From Dyadobacter jiangsuensis (GTDB taxonomy: Bacteria > Bacteroidota > Bacteroidia > Cytophagales > Spirosomataceae): a DNA stretch of 64,000 nucleotides. This document shows, piece by piece, positions 50,895 to 59,082 of this stretch (positions are counted from its first letter, which is position 1; every line of letters starts with the position of its first letter). The stretch covers positions 1-64,000 of the forward strand of contig NZ_PYAS01000007.1 of the NCBI RefSeq assembly GCF_003014695.1, in the 5' to 3' direction. The notes under the pieces were generated by a model. It saw only the letters and a program-made list of their open reading frames with translations. It ran no database searches and was not told the DNA's origin. The position numbers were made by a program, and so were the translations under genes.

Positions 50895-52529
50895 TTAAAA
50901 AACATCGTATTCGGCCATTCTGATCATATATCGCATGAGGGTCGAACACCTGTCGCGAACAGCCTTTTGGGCGCTGGTACTCGCGGGATTATTGCGGTAA
51001 TTGTTCAGCTCGTACTGCCATTCAATTCTTGGCAGGTAATTCATCAATACCGCATCGATAAGGAAGGTCTTCTGCGTATCCGTCAGCTCGAGTGCGAAGA
51101 GATTCTTCGAAAACTCGGCCAAAACAACGTCCGGCGTAATGGACGGAGTGGTGGCGACACTTGAAAAGTTGGGTTGTATAGCCTGTATCCATTTCAAAAA
51201 GTCGATCCCCAGCATATAGCCCGGTTTGATCTGAAGACTCGGAAAAACGATCGTATCGCTGTTACCCCGCCGGGCGGTGATCGTCGAGCCGTTGATCCAG
51301 TTTTTGGAGTACCCCACCTGATAATAGGGTGGATAACCAAACACAAGGGGCTGATTGAGAAGTTCAAGATTCATTCCGCCCATTCCCCATAGGAAAAAGC
51401 GTATGTATGTAGTAAATGCGGCTGTGTCCGACATCATATCCGGAACAGGTTGCTCAAAAAACCGCCCCATTCCCATCAGAAATTCCGTAGGTGCTTTGAT
51501 ATTGGCTCCCAGGTTCCGATCGTCAAAGAATATCTGGCTCTTCAACAGCTTTTCAACTACCGGCTTGATGTTGTAGTTATTCTCAGCGCTCGAAAAGAAC
51601 GCCGCGAGCGGTATAATCACATTATCTTCGATATCCTGTGTCACGTTCTGGTTTACAAACCAGCGGTACAACTTCCGGCAAATGTGTTTCGGTGCTTCGG
51701 GGTGCCGCAGCAGCATGTCGATCAGCTCATTAAGCTCCACATCGCCTGCGGTATCATCCGAGCGGCCGGCAATAACCGTATTTCCATACTTCGCCGAGAA
51801 GGTTTTAGTCGACGAGTCGTGGTACGCTTTGCCGAATACCGTCCCGAAACTGGTACTTCCGTGAAGGTAGTAGTTAGAAACCATCCAGCCCGTCAGTACT
51901 TTCGCGGCTTCCTTCACATCCGATTCCGTATAGTTTGGATTGCCGTAGTAATCGTGTTGCCCCACCGTGAACAGCTCCTGTAATTCCCTTGCATAGTTTT
52001 CATTGGGATGCTCCTTGCTGTTTCCATTTCCGTTTTGAAAGATCAGCATGGCCGGGTCTTTCGTGATGCCGATCGCCATCGTTTTGAAATTTCCCAGGCT
52101 GTTATCGCGTAGAAATTTGACGTAGCGGTACATCAGCCGGTAGTCGGCCATGACATTCTGGGAAACCACAAAATGGTTCTGCCAGAAAAAGGCTATTTTT
52201 TCCAGGATCGACGGCTTCCCGTTCTGCTGCATCATCAACCCGATCCACCAGTAACGCAGCTGGACACTATGCTCACCGCTCTTGTTCGCATTAAACGGAA
52301 GACTCGTCAATGCTTGCTGATAAGTAGGACTGGTAGGTGTGAGGTCGATGGGTGGCGGCGGGTCGGCAGTCAGGGCGACATTCGCAAACAACTGGTCTAC
52401 CGCCGTACCGGGATTCAGCCCGGTGAACGCGGTGATTTCCGACCGGGTGGGCCCGAAAGTAGCTCTTCTCAGGAGGTGCGCCGCTTTGCTGGCCGTTAGT
52501 GGTGTGGTATAAGGATCAAGATAAGCCAT
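50895..52529 (-). CDS. DUF1800 protein
   Basis: The 544-residue protein has DUF1800 hallmarks: LLRRATFGPT near the N terminus, WWIGLMMQQNGKPSILEKIAFFWQNHFV, NYARELQELFTVG, ILTGW-type VLTGWMVSNYY, and RHPEAPKHICRKLYRWFVN. The function is not established; the gene nearly always precedes a DUF1501 gene, as here (12-base gap). No signal peptide is visible. The T9SS-sorted protein gene lies just upstream on the same strand. Confidence 0.9.
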   Translation of the reverse strand: MAYLDPYTTPLTASKAAHLLRRATFGPTRSEITAFTGLNPGTAVDQLFANVALTADPPPPIDLTPTSPTYQQALTSLPFNANKSGEHSVQLRYWWIGLMMQQNGKPSILEKIAFFWQNHFVVSQNVMADYRLMYRYVKFLRDNSLGNFKTMAIGITKDPAMLIFQNGNGNSKEHPNENYARELQELFTVGQHDYYGNPNYTESDVKEAAKVLTGWMVSNYYLHGSTSFGTVFGKAYHDSSTKTFSAKYGNTVIAGRSDDTAGDVELNELIDMLLRHPEAPKHICRKLYRWFVNQNVTQDIEDNVIIPLAAFFSSAENNYNIKPVVEKLLKSQIFFDDRNLGANIKAPTEFLMGMGRFFEQPVPDMMSDTAAFTTYIRFFLWGMGGMNLELLNQPLVFGYPPYYQVGYSKNWINGSTITARRGNSDTIVFPSLQIKPGYMLGIDFLKWIQAIQPNFSSVATTPSITPDVVLAEFSKNLFALELTDTQKTFLIDAVLMNYLPRIEWQYELNNYRNNPASTSAQKAVRDRCSTLMRYMIRMAEYDVF

Positions 52530-52570
52530 AAGTCATTGAATTAGTATTTTCCGTTCCGTTCAGCGCACGA

Positions 52571-53818
52571 TCATCTGTTGATCAGCACCTTATATGATTT
52601 TGACAACCCATCGGTAAAGGAGAATTTCAGCAGGTAAAGGCCGGCAGGCATCCGGCTTACATCAATGCCGTCGCCTGAAACCTCATGCGACGCATAAATC
52701 GTTCGTCCGCCAGCATCTGTGAGCTGTGCAGATGAAAGTTTTTGTCTGATATCGGAAGAAAAGAACAACTTTTCAGCGACCGGATTAGGATAAACGGCCC
52801 AGTCGGGCTGCCCATCCATCGTTACTTTCACGATACGGCTGTACGCAAAGGCTTCGTCCCCGCGGTCCACCATTTTTAGCCGGTAGAAATTATTTCCGCC
52901 CTGGGGATTCTTGTCGGTAAACACATATTGCGATGGTGTCGATGGAGTAGCAACGCCCTCCCCCCGGGCTGCGACCGTGCCGATCTGCCGCCAGGACTTC
53001 GCATCATCGCTGCGCTCGATATCAAAGTGGCTGCTATTGACCTCTTCGGATGTATACCATTCGAGATAGCTCGTGTGCTCACGCGCGACGGCCGTAAAAC
53101 TTACCAGCACAACGGGCAGGGCGCCGTCGCGCAAGGCAGCCAGCGTATACACATTGTAAGTGTCGGGGACAACATCGAGAATAGTGGTGAGCGATCCGGA
53201 CGTTTCCGTGCTGGCTTGTCCGAAAAGCGAGGTAGCATCGACGGTTGCCGGCAAATTCACCCATTTGGTGCCGTCCCAGCCGGCGATAGTCAGTTTGGAA
53301 AGCCCCCGGTTGGTAACCAGCGCATTCACTGCGCTATTGCCATTCCATGAAAGTGTAATGCGGCTCGGCGAAGTGCCATTGATGTCCCAGTACTCACTGG
53401 TACTGATGGCTGCCAGCCCCTCTCCCATGGTACTGGTATTGAACGGCCCGCCAGCAGGCAATACGCCGTAATCGCCACCGGCAGGGTTACTCGTGATGGC
53501 TACCGCCGGATTGACCCCATAGTAGGCGCCAATCGCCTGATCCGATCCTACCGAAAAGGGTCGCAATGCACCGTTGTCGCCGACCGGGAAAATGAATGGT
53601 TCCGAACCCGTCTTTTTGATATAGCCGTCGATAAACCAGCCAGCACCCAGCACACCGGAAGTAACTGCTGCTCCGAAACTTACGATACCAATGGGAGAAT
53701 CTCTCTTAGTGAAGATCGCGCTGCTGTCCTGCGCGCTTACTCCCCGAATACCTCCCCAGAAAAACAACACAGATAGAATTATAGAACAAATTCTAGGCAT
53801 AGTTATAAGGTTATTCAA
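52571..53818 (-). CDS. T9SS-sorted surface protein
   Basis: The 415-residue protein has a signal peptide (ICSIILSVLFFWGGIRGVSAQ). Its body is beta-rich, with FYRLKMVDRGD typical of Bacteroidota Ig-like modules around 285-320. The last 75 residues form a type A C-terminal sorting domain (WAVYPNPVAEKLFFSS...GRTIYASHEVSGDGIDVSRMPAGLYLLKF...SKSYKVLINR) that directs export by the type IX system and anchoring. Starts at 53818 and 53797 are both possible. It is probably expressed with the DUF1800 gene 41 bases downstream. Confidence 0.9.
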   Translation of the reverse strand: MNNLITMPRICSIILSVLFFWGGIRGVSAQDSSAIFTKRDSPIGIVSFGAAVTSGVLGAGWFIDGYIKKTGSEPFIFPVGDNGALRPFSVGSDQAIGAYYGVNPAVAITSNPAGGDYGVLPAGGPFNTSTMGEGLAAISTSEYWDINGTSPSRITLSWNGNSAVNALVTNRGLSKLTIAGWDGTKWVNLPATVDATSLFGQASTETSGSLTTILDVVPDTYNVYTLAALRDGALPVVLVSFTAVAREHTSYLEWYTSEEVNSSHFDIERSDDAKSWRQIGTVAARGEGVATPSTPSQYVFTDKNPQGGNNFYRLKMVDRGDEAFAYSRIVKVTMDGQPDWAVYPNPVAEKLFFSSDIRQKLSSAQLTDAGGRTIYASHEVSGDGIDVSRMPAGLYLLKFSFTDGLSKSYKVLINR

Positions 53819-54108
53819 TACTACATCAAATATAAAATAAATCCGTCACATAATGTGGTACAAAATCATACCAATTAATACTACAAATTATTTAGTATTT
53901 GGTAAAAGTACAGTAATTATCAAGCAAATAGCCCTTGGGGATGGTTCAAAAGCCGTTTTTTAGTCGAAAAAAAACTTTAAAATTCTTCTACAAATGCACT
54001 AAGAAATTTAGACACACATGAAAACTATTCGTCAGGTTTTATTTCATTCCACATTATGAAGAGAAATGAGGGTGCATTAATTTGCGCAGGACAACATTCT
54101 GAAAAGCC

Positions 54109-54723
54109 ATGGGATTGAGAACTTACATACGCGAGCATTTCCTCGAAGACATCCGGCCGTACAAACCGGCCAGCCTGACCCAGCCGGCGCAATTGCTCGA
54201 CGCCGTTTCGGCCTGGAAAGGCCTCGAAATGATCATCGGAGACATCATTACCCGCTTTGGGATAGGGAGGGAAAAATGCATTGAATTCGGCGTGGAGTTT
54301 GGCTATTCGGCCGTCGTATTCTCCAATTTCTTCGAACGGGTTACCGGTGTAGATACCTTTGAAGGCGATATCCACACGAATAACAAACAGGAGCATTTTC
54401 AACAGACCCGTGAAAGGCTGAAACCCTACGGCAATATCCACCTGGTGAAATCCGATTACCGCGACTGGATCGTACGCGATAACCAGCGGTATAACTTCGC
54501 GCACGTCGACATTGTACACAACTACAAGGAGACCTACGAATGCGGCTTATGGGCCGCACGGCACAGCGAATGCGTTGTTTTTCACGATACCGAGAGCTTT
54601 CCCGAGGTCCGCAAGGCCGTTAAGGACATTGCCAGGGCCACCGGGCAGCAGCTGTTCAACTATCCGCATCATTACGGACTGGGTATCCTGGTCGACACAA
54701 AATCAATCGCAAAACGGAAATGA
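54109..54723 (+). CDS. SAM-dependent methyltransferase-like protein
   Basis: The 204-residue protein has a Rossmann-type methyltransferase pattern: CIEFGVEFGYSAVVFSNFFERVTGVDTFEGD (motif I and acidic end of strand 2), a central DWIV region, and NFAHVDIVHNYKETYECG with the VFHDTES step. It resembles class I enzymes that modify sugars or lipids in the Methyltransf_24 group. The acceptor is unknown. Its stop overlaps the ribokinase start by four bases (ATGA), so the genes are coupled. Confidence 0.75.
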   Translation: MGLRTYIREHFLEDIRPYKPASLTQPAQLLDAVSAWKGLEMIIGDIITRFGIGREKCIEFGVEFGYSAVVFSNFFERVTGVDTFEGDIHTNNKQEHFQQTRERLKPYGNIHLVKSDYRDWIVRDNQRYNFAHVDIVHNYKETYECGLWAARHSECVVFHDTESFPEVRKAVKDIARATGQQLFNYPHHYGLGILVDTKSIAKRK

Positions 54724-55634
54724 GACAGAGCGTGCTGATTATCGGAAGTTCCAATACCGACATGGTGGTCAAAACGGAGCATTTCCCCAAACCCGGCGAA
54801 ACTGTGCTGGGCGGAACATTTCTGATGAACCCCGGCGGGAAAGGCGCCAACCAGGCCGTAGCCGCGGCGAGGCTCGGTGCGGATGTGCGTTTTGTGGCCA
54901 AAACAGGAAATGATATTTTCGGTAAACAGGCGCTCGAAGGTTTTAAAGACGAGGGAATCGATACGCGGTTCGTGTCGGAATCGGCCACCTTGGCCTCCGG
55001 TGTTGCGCTGATTACCGTCAATGCGCAGGGACAAAACGAGATCGTTGTCGCATCCGGCGCGAATATGGACCTGCAACCGGTTGATATCCCGGACAACGCA
55101 TTTGAAAATGTAGGGATGGCTCTTCTTCAATTGGAAATCCCGGCAGAAACAGTGCGCTGGGCATTGACGAAATGCGCTGAAAAGCAGATCCGCACTGTCC
55201 TCAATCCTGCGCCTGCCATGCAGCTGGACTCCGGGTTCCTCAACGGTCTATACCTGATTACCCCCAACGAAACCGAAACCGAACTCATTACCGGCGTTGC
55301 CGTAGAAAGCGAAGAGACACTTCGAAAGGCGGCGCAATACCTGTTTGAGCAGGGCGTGCAGAACGTCATTATCACACTCGGCAGCAAAGGTATTTACCTC
55401 GCCAGCGACAGTTTCACAGGCATCATCGCTACGCCTGTCGTAGAAGCAGTGGACTCTACCGCCGCCGGGGACGTTTTCAACGGCGCATTGCTGAAAGCGC
55501 TTGCCGACGGTCAATCACTTGAACAGGCTAGTCGTTTCGCTTGCCGGGCAGCGGCCATTTCCGTTACGCGTATGGGCGCGCAAAGCTCAGCCCCTTATCA
55601 ACATGAACTGGAATCCTTTTTTAAACATGACTAA
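54720..55634 (+). CDS. rbsK: Ribokinase
   Basis: This 304-residue PfkB-family kinase has the N-terminal IGSSNTDMVVKTEHFPKPGETVLGG, the conserved NPGGKGANQAVAAARLG, and the C-terminal anion-hole motif VDSTAAGDVFNGALLKAL with the catalytic Asp. It phosphorylates ribose at the 5-position. It is translationally coupled to the methyltransferase gene upstream and overlaps the nucleoside hydrolase gene by 8 bases, so ribose released from nucleosides can be used at once. Confidence 0.93.
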   Translation: MRQSVLIIGSSNTDMVVKTEHFPKPGETVLGGTFLMNPGGKGANQAVAAARLGADVRFVAKTGNDIFGKQALEGFKDEGIDTRFVSESATLASGVALITVNAQGQNEIVVASGANMDLQPVDIPDNAFENVGMALLQLEIPAETVRWALTKCAEKQIRTVLNPAPAMQLDSGFLNGLYLITPNETETELITGVAVESEETLRKAAQYLFEQGVQNVIITLGSKGIYLASDSFTGIIATPVVEAVDSTAAGDVFNGALLKALADGQSLEQASRFACRAAAISVTRMGAQSSAPYQHELESFFKHD

Positions 55635-56568
55635 AATCCCCGTTATCATAGATTGCGACCCCGGCCACGACGATGCGCTGATGCTCATGCTCGCGCACGG
55701 AAGCGGACATTTCGATATTAAGGCCGTCACTATTTCGGCCGGCAACCAGACCCAGGCCAAAACTTTGCAAAATGCGCTGAAAGTGCTGACGCTCATCGGC
55801 GCGACGGGCATTCCCGTGTACCATGGAGCCGACAAGCCGCTGTTCCGGGAACTCGTCATTGCCGACTATGTACACGGCGAGACCGGCCTCGACGGCCCCT
55901 CCCTGCCGGCACCTGTTATGCAGGCCCAGCCGATAAGCGCCGTGGAAGGTATTGCAGCACTACTTGCAGCATCCGAAACGCCCATTACCATTGTGCCCAC
56001 CGGCCCGCTGACCAACATCGCGACATTTCTTCTCGCCTACCCGCATCTCAAAAGTAAAATCGAACGCATTTCGCTCATGGGCGGTGGGATATTCCGGGGC
56101 AACATGACGCCCCTTGCCGAGTTCAATATCTACGCGGATCCCGAGGCAGCCGCGATTGTATTCAAAGCGGGCGTCCCGATCACCATGTGCGGGCTCGACG
56201 TGACACACAAGGCACTTGTTTTTCAGAAGGATATCGAGCTTTTACGCGCATTGGGGAATCAGACCGGCAAGGCAGCTGCCGACCTGATGGATTTCTTTTC
56301 CATTTTCTACCGCGAAAACCGCGTGGAACTTAACGGCGGTGCCGCCCTGCACGACCCCTGCGCTATTGCGTGGCTGATCAATCCAGGCATTTTCAAGACA
56401 AAATCTTGCTATGTCGATGTGGAAACAAAAGGGGAGCTTACGCGCGGCGCGACAGTGGTGGATTTTTACAATACCCTTCAAATGGAGCCGAACGCGACCG
56501 TAGCTTACGATATCGACCGCGACGCGTTTATGGATATGCTTTTCAACGCGATTAAGGTATTGCCTTAG
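55627..56568 (+). CDS. Inosine-uridine-type nucleoside hydrolase
   Basis: From the ATG at 55627 the protein has 313 residues; a longer frame to 55501 overlaps the ribokinase gene in another frame and is discarded. The Ca2+-binding cluster is IIDCDPGHDDALML at the start, with GPLTNIATFL, PLAEFNIYADPEAAAIV and LHDPCAIAWLI following. It hydrolyses ribonucleosides to base and ribose. Placed after ribokinase with an 8-base overlap, it makes a nucleoside-to-ribose-5-phosphate route. Its stop overlaps the end of the convergent exporter gene by four bases. Confidence 0.93.
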   Translation: MTKIPVIIDCDPGHDDALMLMLAHGSGHFDIKAVTISAGNQTQAKTLQNALKVLTLIGATGIPVYHGADKPLFRELVIADYVHGETGLDGPSLPAPVMQAQPISAVEGIAALLAASETPITIVPTGPLTNIATFLLAYPHLKSKIERISLMGGGIFRGNMTPLAEFNIYADPEAAAIVFKAGVPITMCGLDVTHKALVFQKDIELLRALGNQTGKAAADLMDFFSIFYRENRVELNGGAALHDPCAIAWLINPGIFKTKSCYVDVETKGELTRGATVVDFYNTLQMEPNATVAYDIDRDAFMDMLFNAIKVLP

Positions 56569-57815
56569 AGCAGTACCGAAATCTCGTCCTCTACATCCTG
56601 GCGTGCGGCGCGCTGGCGTACCACCACGTTGCCCGCGTGAAGGATAACCAACCCTCCGAAGGCACAGAAGGCCATCATGCCTACCATCGGCATGGCGGTA
56701 TTGTTATGCAGGAAACTCACGATCGCCGAGATAACGGCGCCCGCGCCCATACGCCAGCTACCCATGAGTGCGGACGCGCTACCTGTGTGCTTGCGGAAAG
56801 GAGCCAGCGAAAGCGCCGAAGCATTCGGGCCGGTAAGGCCTTGTCCGGTGAGGAAAACGAACATCGTCCCGATCAGCGAAAAAAGCCCGAACCAGTTATT
56901 GTACACGCCAACGATCAGAAACAGCCCGACAATGCTCTGGTAAATGAGCGTGAAGCGGATAATCTGTTCGCTCGTGTATTTTTTGAGTAAAAAGTGATTC
57001 AGCTGGGTGGAGCCGATCATCGCCACGGCCAGGAACGCAAAAATCCAGCCATATTGCTGCTCGGATACTTTATAGATATTCATAAACACATCCGAAGAAC
57101 CTGAAATATAGGCGAATGGCGCGGCTGTGGCCAAACCACCCGCGAGCGTGTATATCAAAAATTGGGGCTGCGAAATAACGGTAATATATCCTCCCAATAC
57201 GGCCTCGGGGCGGAGCGAAACCGTGGCATCGGCACTGCGCCCGGTGGGCAGGAAGAAGTAGATAGCGAGGATAATCAGACTGACAATCCCGGCCAGGATC
57301 ACGAAGATCCAGTACCAGGCGATCGAAGCCGTCACGTAACCGCCCACCGTGGGTGCGATCATAGGCGAAACCGCAATAACCAATGTGATAAGCGAGAAAA
57401 CTTCCGCGCGCTTATCGGCAGGAAAAAGGTCGCTCACAAGCGCCTGCGAAGCCACCAGGCCTACACACCCTCCCATTGCCTGAAAAAACCGCATGGCGAT
57501 CAGCGCATCCACCGACGACGTCATCGCACAACCAAACGACGCTATCACATACAATATCAGCCCTGCGTACAACGGTTTCTTACGACCGAAGCGGTCGAGC
57601 AGCGGGCCGTACAATACCTGTCCGATACAAATACCAATGAGATAGCTCGTTAGCGAAAGTTGTACTTTGTCGATAGTGGTTTTCAGATCCGACGCAATCC
57701 GGGGGAAACCCGGCAGGTACATGTCGATGGAGAAAGGACTGACGGTCGCCAGCGATCCGAGGATCAGGATAATAAAGAAGTATTGCTTACGGCTCATGGA
57801 CTTACATTCACTCAA
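56565..57815 (-). CDS. Bcr/CflA-family MFS multidrug exporter
   Basis: The 416-residue protein has about 12 membrane segments. The Bcr/CflA family is indicated by SPFSIDMYLPGFPRIASDLKTT at the first helix, PLLDRFGRKKPLYAGL (motif A), RFFQAMGGCVGLVASQALVSDLF (motif of drug exporters) and the late NASALSLAPFRKHTGSASALMG. It exports drugs such as bicyclomycin or other small molecules by proton exchange. The ATG at 57797 (MSRKQY) is an alternative start. It is convergent with the nucleoside hydrolase gene. Confidence 0.92.
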   Translation of the reverse strand: MSECKSMSRKQYFFIILILGSLATVSPFSIDMYLPGFPRIASDLKTTIDKVQLSLTSYLIGICIGQVLYGPLLDRFGRKKPLYAGLILYVIASFGCAMTSSVDALIAMRFFQAMGGCVGLVASQALVSDLFPADKRAEVFSLITLVIAVSPMIAPTVGGYVTASIAWYWIFVILAGIVSLIILAIYFFLPTGRSADATVSLRPEAVLGGYITVISQPQFLIYTLAGGLATAAPFAYISGSSDVFMNIYKVSEQQYGWIFAFLAVAMIGSTQLNHFLLKKYTSEQIIRFTLIYQSIVGLFLIVGVYNNWFGLFSLIGTMFVFLTGQGLTGPNASALSLAPFRKHTGSASALMGSWRMGAGAVISAIVSFLHNNTAMPMVGMMAFCAFGGLVILHAGNVVVRQRAARQDVEDEISVLL

Positions 57816-57979
57816 TGCAAAGTTAACGGGCTGGTAAGCCTATTAAGTTCCTGTATTTTGATAAGTACAAGAATTTCATCAATCCGCCATAAAAAGGCCG
57901 CGCAACGATGTTTCCGTTGGCCCGTATTTTGTATATATTTAATATCGCAATCCTAACTATCCATTTCAAATCTGTACAC

Positions 57980-58828
57980 ATGAGAGCTATTTTTATCCTG
58001 GTTACCATTTTTCTGTTTAAAATGAACCCACCGGCCCCGGAAGCTACGCCAACGGCTATCCCGCTTTGTCACACGCCTGCCAACGCCATGTCGGAACTGG
58101 CCGCCAACGCGGATTTCCGGATGCTGCACGAAACACCATTGCCGTATAACTACCAAGGAGCCGGCGAAACCGTCACTTTCCCGACATCCGATGGCAAAAC
58201 GGCTTCCGGTTTTCTGCTCAAATCGCCGAAAAAGTCCGATAAATGGCTTTTTGTGTATCAGGAATGGTGGGGATTAAACGACTACGTCAAACAGGAAGCC
58301 GCCAAGCTGCACAAAGACCTGGGCGACGTGAACGTACTTGCATTGGATATGTACGACGGCAAGGTTGGCACCACGCGTGAAGAAGCCGGCAAGCTGATGC
58401 AAAGTACACCGGCCGAGCGCCTGGCGGCCATTACCAAAGGCGGTATTCAATACGCAGGCAGCCATGCCAAAATCGCCAGCATCGGCTGGTGCTTCGGCGG
58501 CATGCTATCCTTGCAAAATGCCATTGCAGGCGGTAATCAGGTCGTAGGCTGCGTGATGTATTATGGCCGCCCCGAAGGTGATGTGGAGAAACTGAAAAAG
58601 CTCAACACCGACGTGCTGGGCATTTTCGGTAGCCAGGACCAGGGAATCCCGCCGGCCACCGTCGCCAAATTCGAAGAAGACATGAAAGCCGCCGGCAAAA
58701 AAGTAACGATCAAAATGTACGATGCTGTCCACGCCTTCGCCAACCCCAGCAACCCGAAATATGACGCCAACGCCGCCGCGGATGCTTACAAGTTGTCGTT
58801 TGAATATTTGAAAAAGAAATTTGGATAG
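57980..58828 (+). CDS. Dienelactone-hydrolase-family protein
   Basis: From the ATG at 57980 the protein has 282 residues; a longer frame to 57908 is open but less likely. A short signal-type segment (MRAIFILVTIFLF) starts it. The dienelactone hydrolase fold has VYQEWWGLNDYVK, the nucleophile Cys in GWCFGGMLSL, and AVHAF with the catalytic His. This family opens lactones or cleaves esters; with a signal segment it may be periplasmic. It stands alone before the REP-like region. Confidence 0.85.
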   Translation: MRAIFILVTIFLFKMNPPAPEATPTAIPLCHTPANAMSELAANADFRMLHETPLPYNYQGAGETVTFPTSDGKTASGFLLKSPKKSDKWLFVYQEWWGLNDYVKQEAAKLHKDLGDVNVLALDMYDGKVGTTREEAGKLMQSTPAERLAAITKGGIQYAGSHAKIASIGWCFGGMLSLQNAIAGGNQVVGCVMYYGRPEGDVEKLKKLNTDVLGIFGSQDQGIPPATVAKFEEDMKAAGKKVTIKMYDAVHAFANPSNPKYDANAAADAYKLSFEYLKKKFG

Positions 58829-58830
58829 AA

Positions 58831-58943
58831 TCGCGTTAGCGATGGAACATTGGTAGCAAACATTCGGCACAGGCAACCTGGGAAATCCCGTCAGGGATGC
58901 AACAACAATGGAAACGCCGTTCCAGGATGTATTTGTTGTTGCA
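58831..58943. repeat. REP-like cluster of short hairpins
   Basis: TCGC-GTTA-GCGA (58831-58842), ATCCC-GTCA-GGGAT (58885-58898) and a longer stem, TGCAACAACA (58898-58907) with TGTTGTTGCA (58934-58943), lie one after another. No gene fits the 254 bases between the two flanking genes. Similar hairpin clusters occur in other Bacteroidota as I recall. An IS200-like (RAYT) origin is possible. Confidence 0.5.
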
Positions 58944-59036
58944 CACCCAAGGGCATTTTTATAACAACTCGCGGGCTCGCGTTTTACTACCAGTGTAACA
59001 TGCCTGACGGCATTATGGAATTTCCAAAACAAACAA

Positions 59037-59057
59037 AGCCCGGCTCATCGCCGGGCT
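59037..59057 (-). terminator. Terminator of pyrophosphatase gene
   Basis: AGCCCGGC (59037-59044) pairs perfectly with GCCGGGCT (59050-59057) around TCATC, with T-rich sequence on the minus-strand side. Confidence 0.8.
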
Positions 59058-59082
59058 CTGCAATATCTTCCAAAATAAAAAA

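Noticed and set aside
53827-53834. TATATTTG on the minus strand as promoter of the T9SS protein gene
   Set aside because: Transcription would begin almost at the annotated start codon and there is no TTG at 19-21 bases; it could only fit with the later start at 53797.
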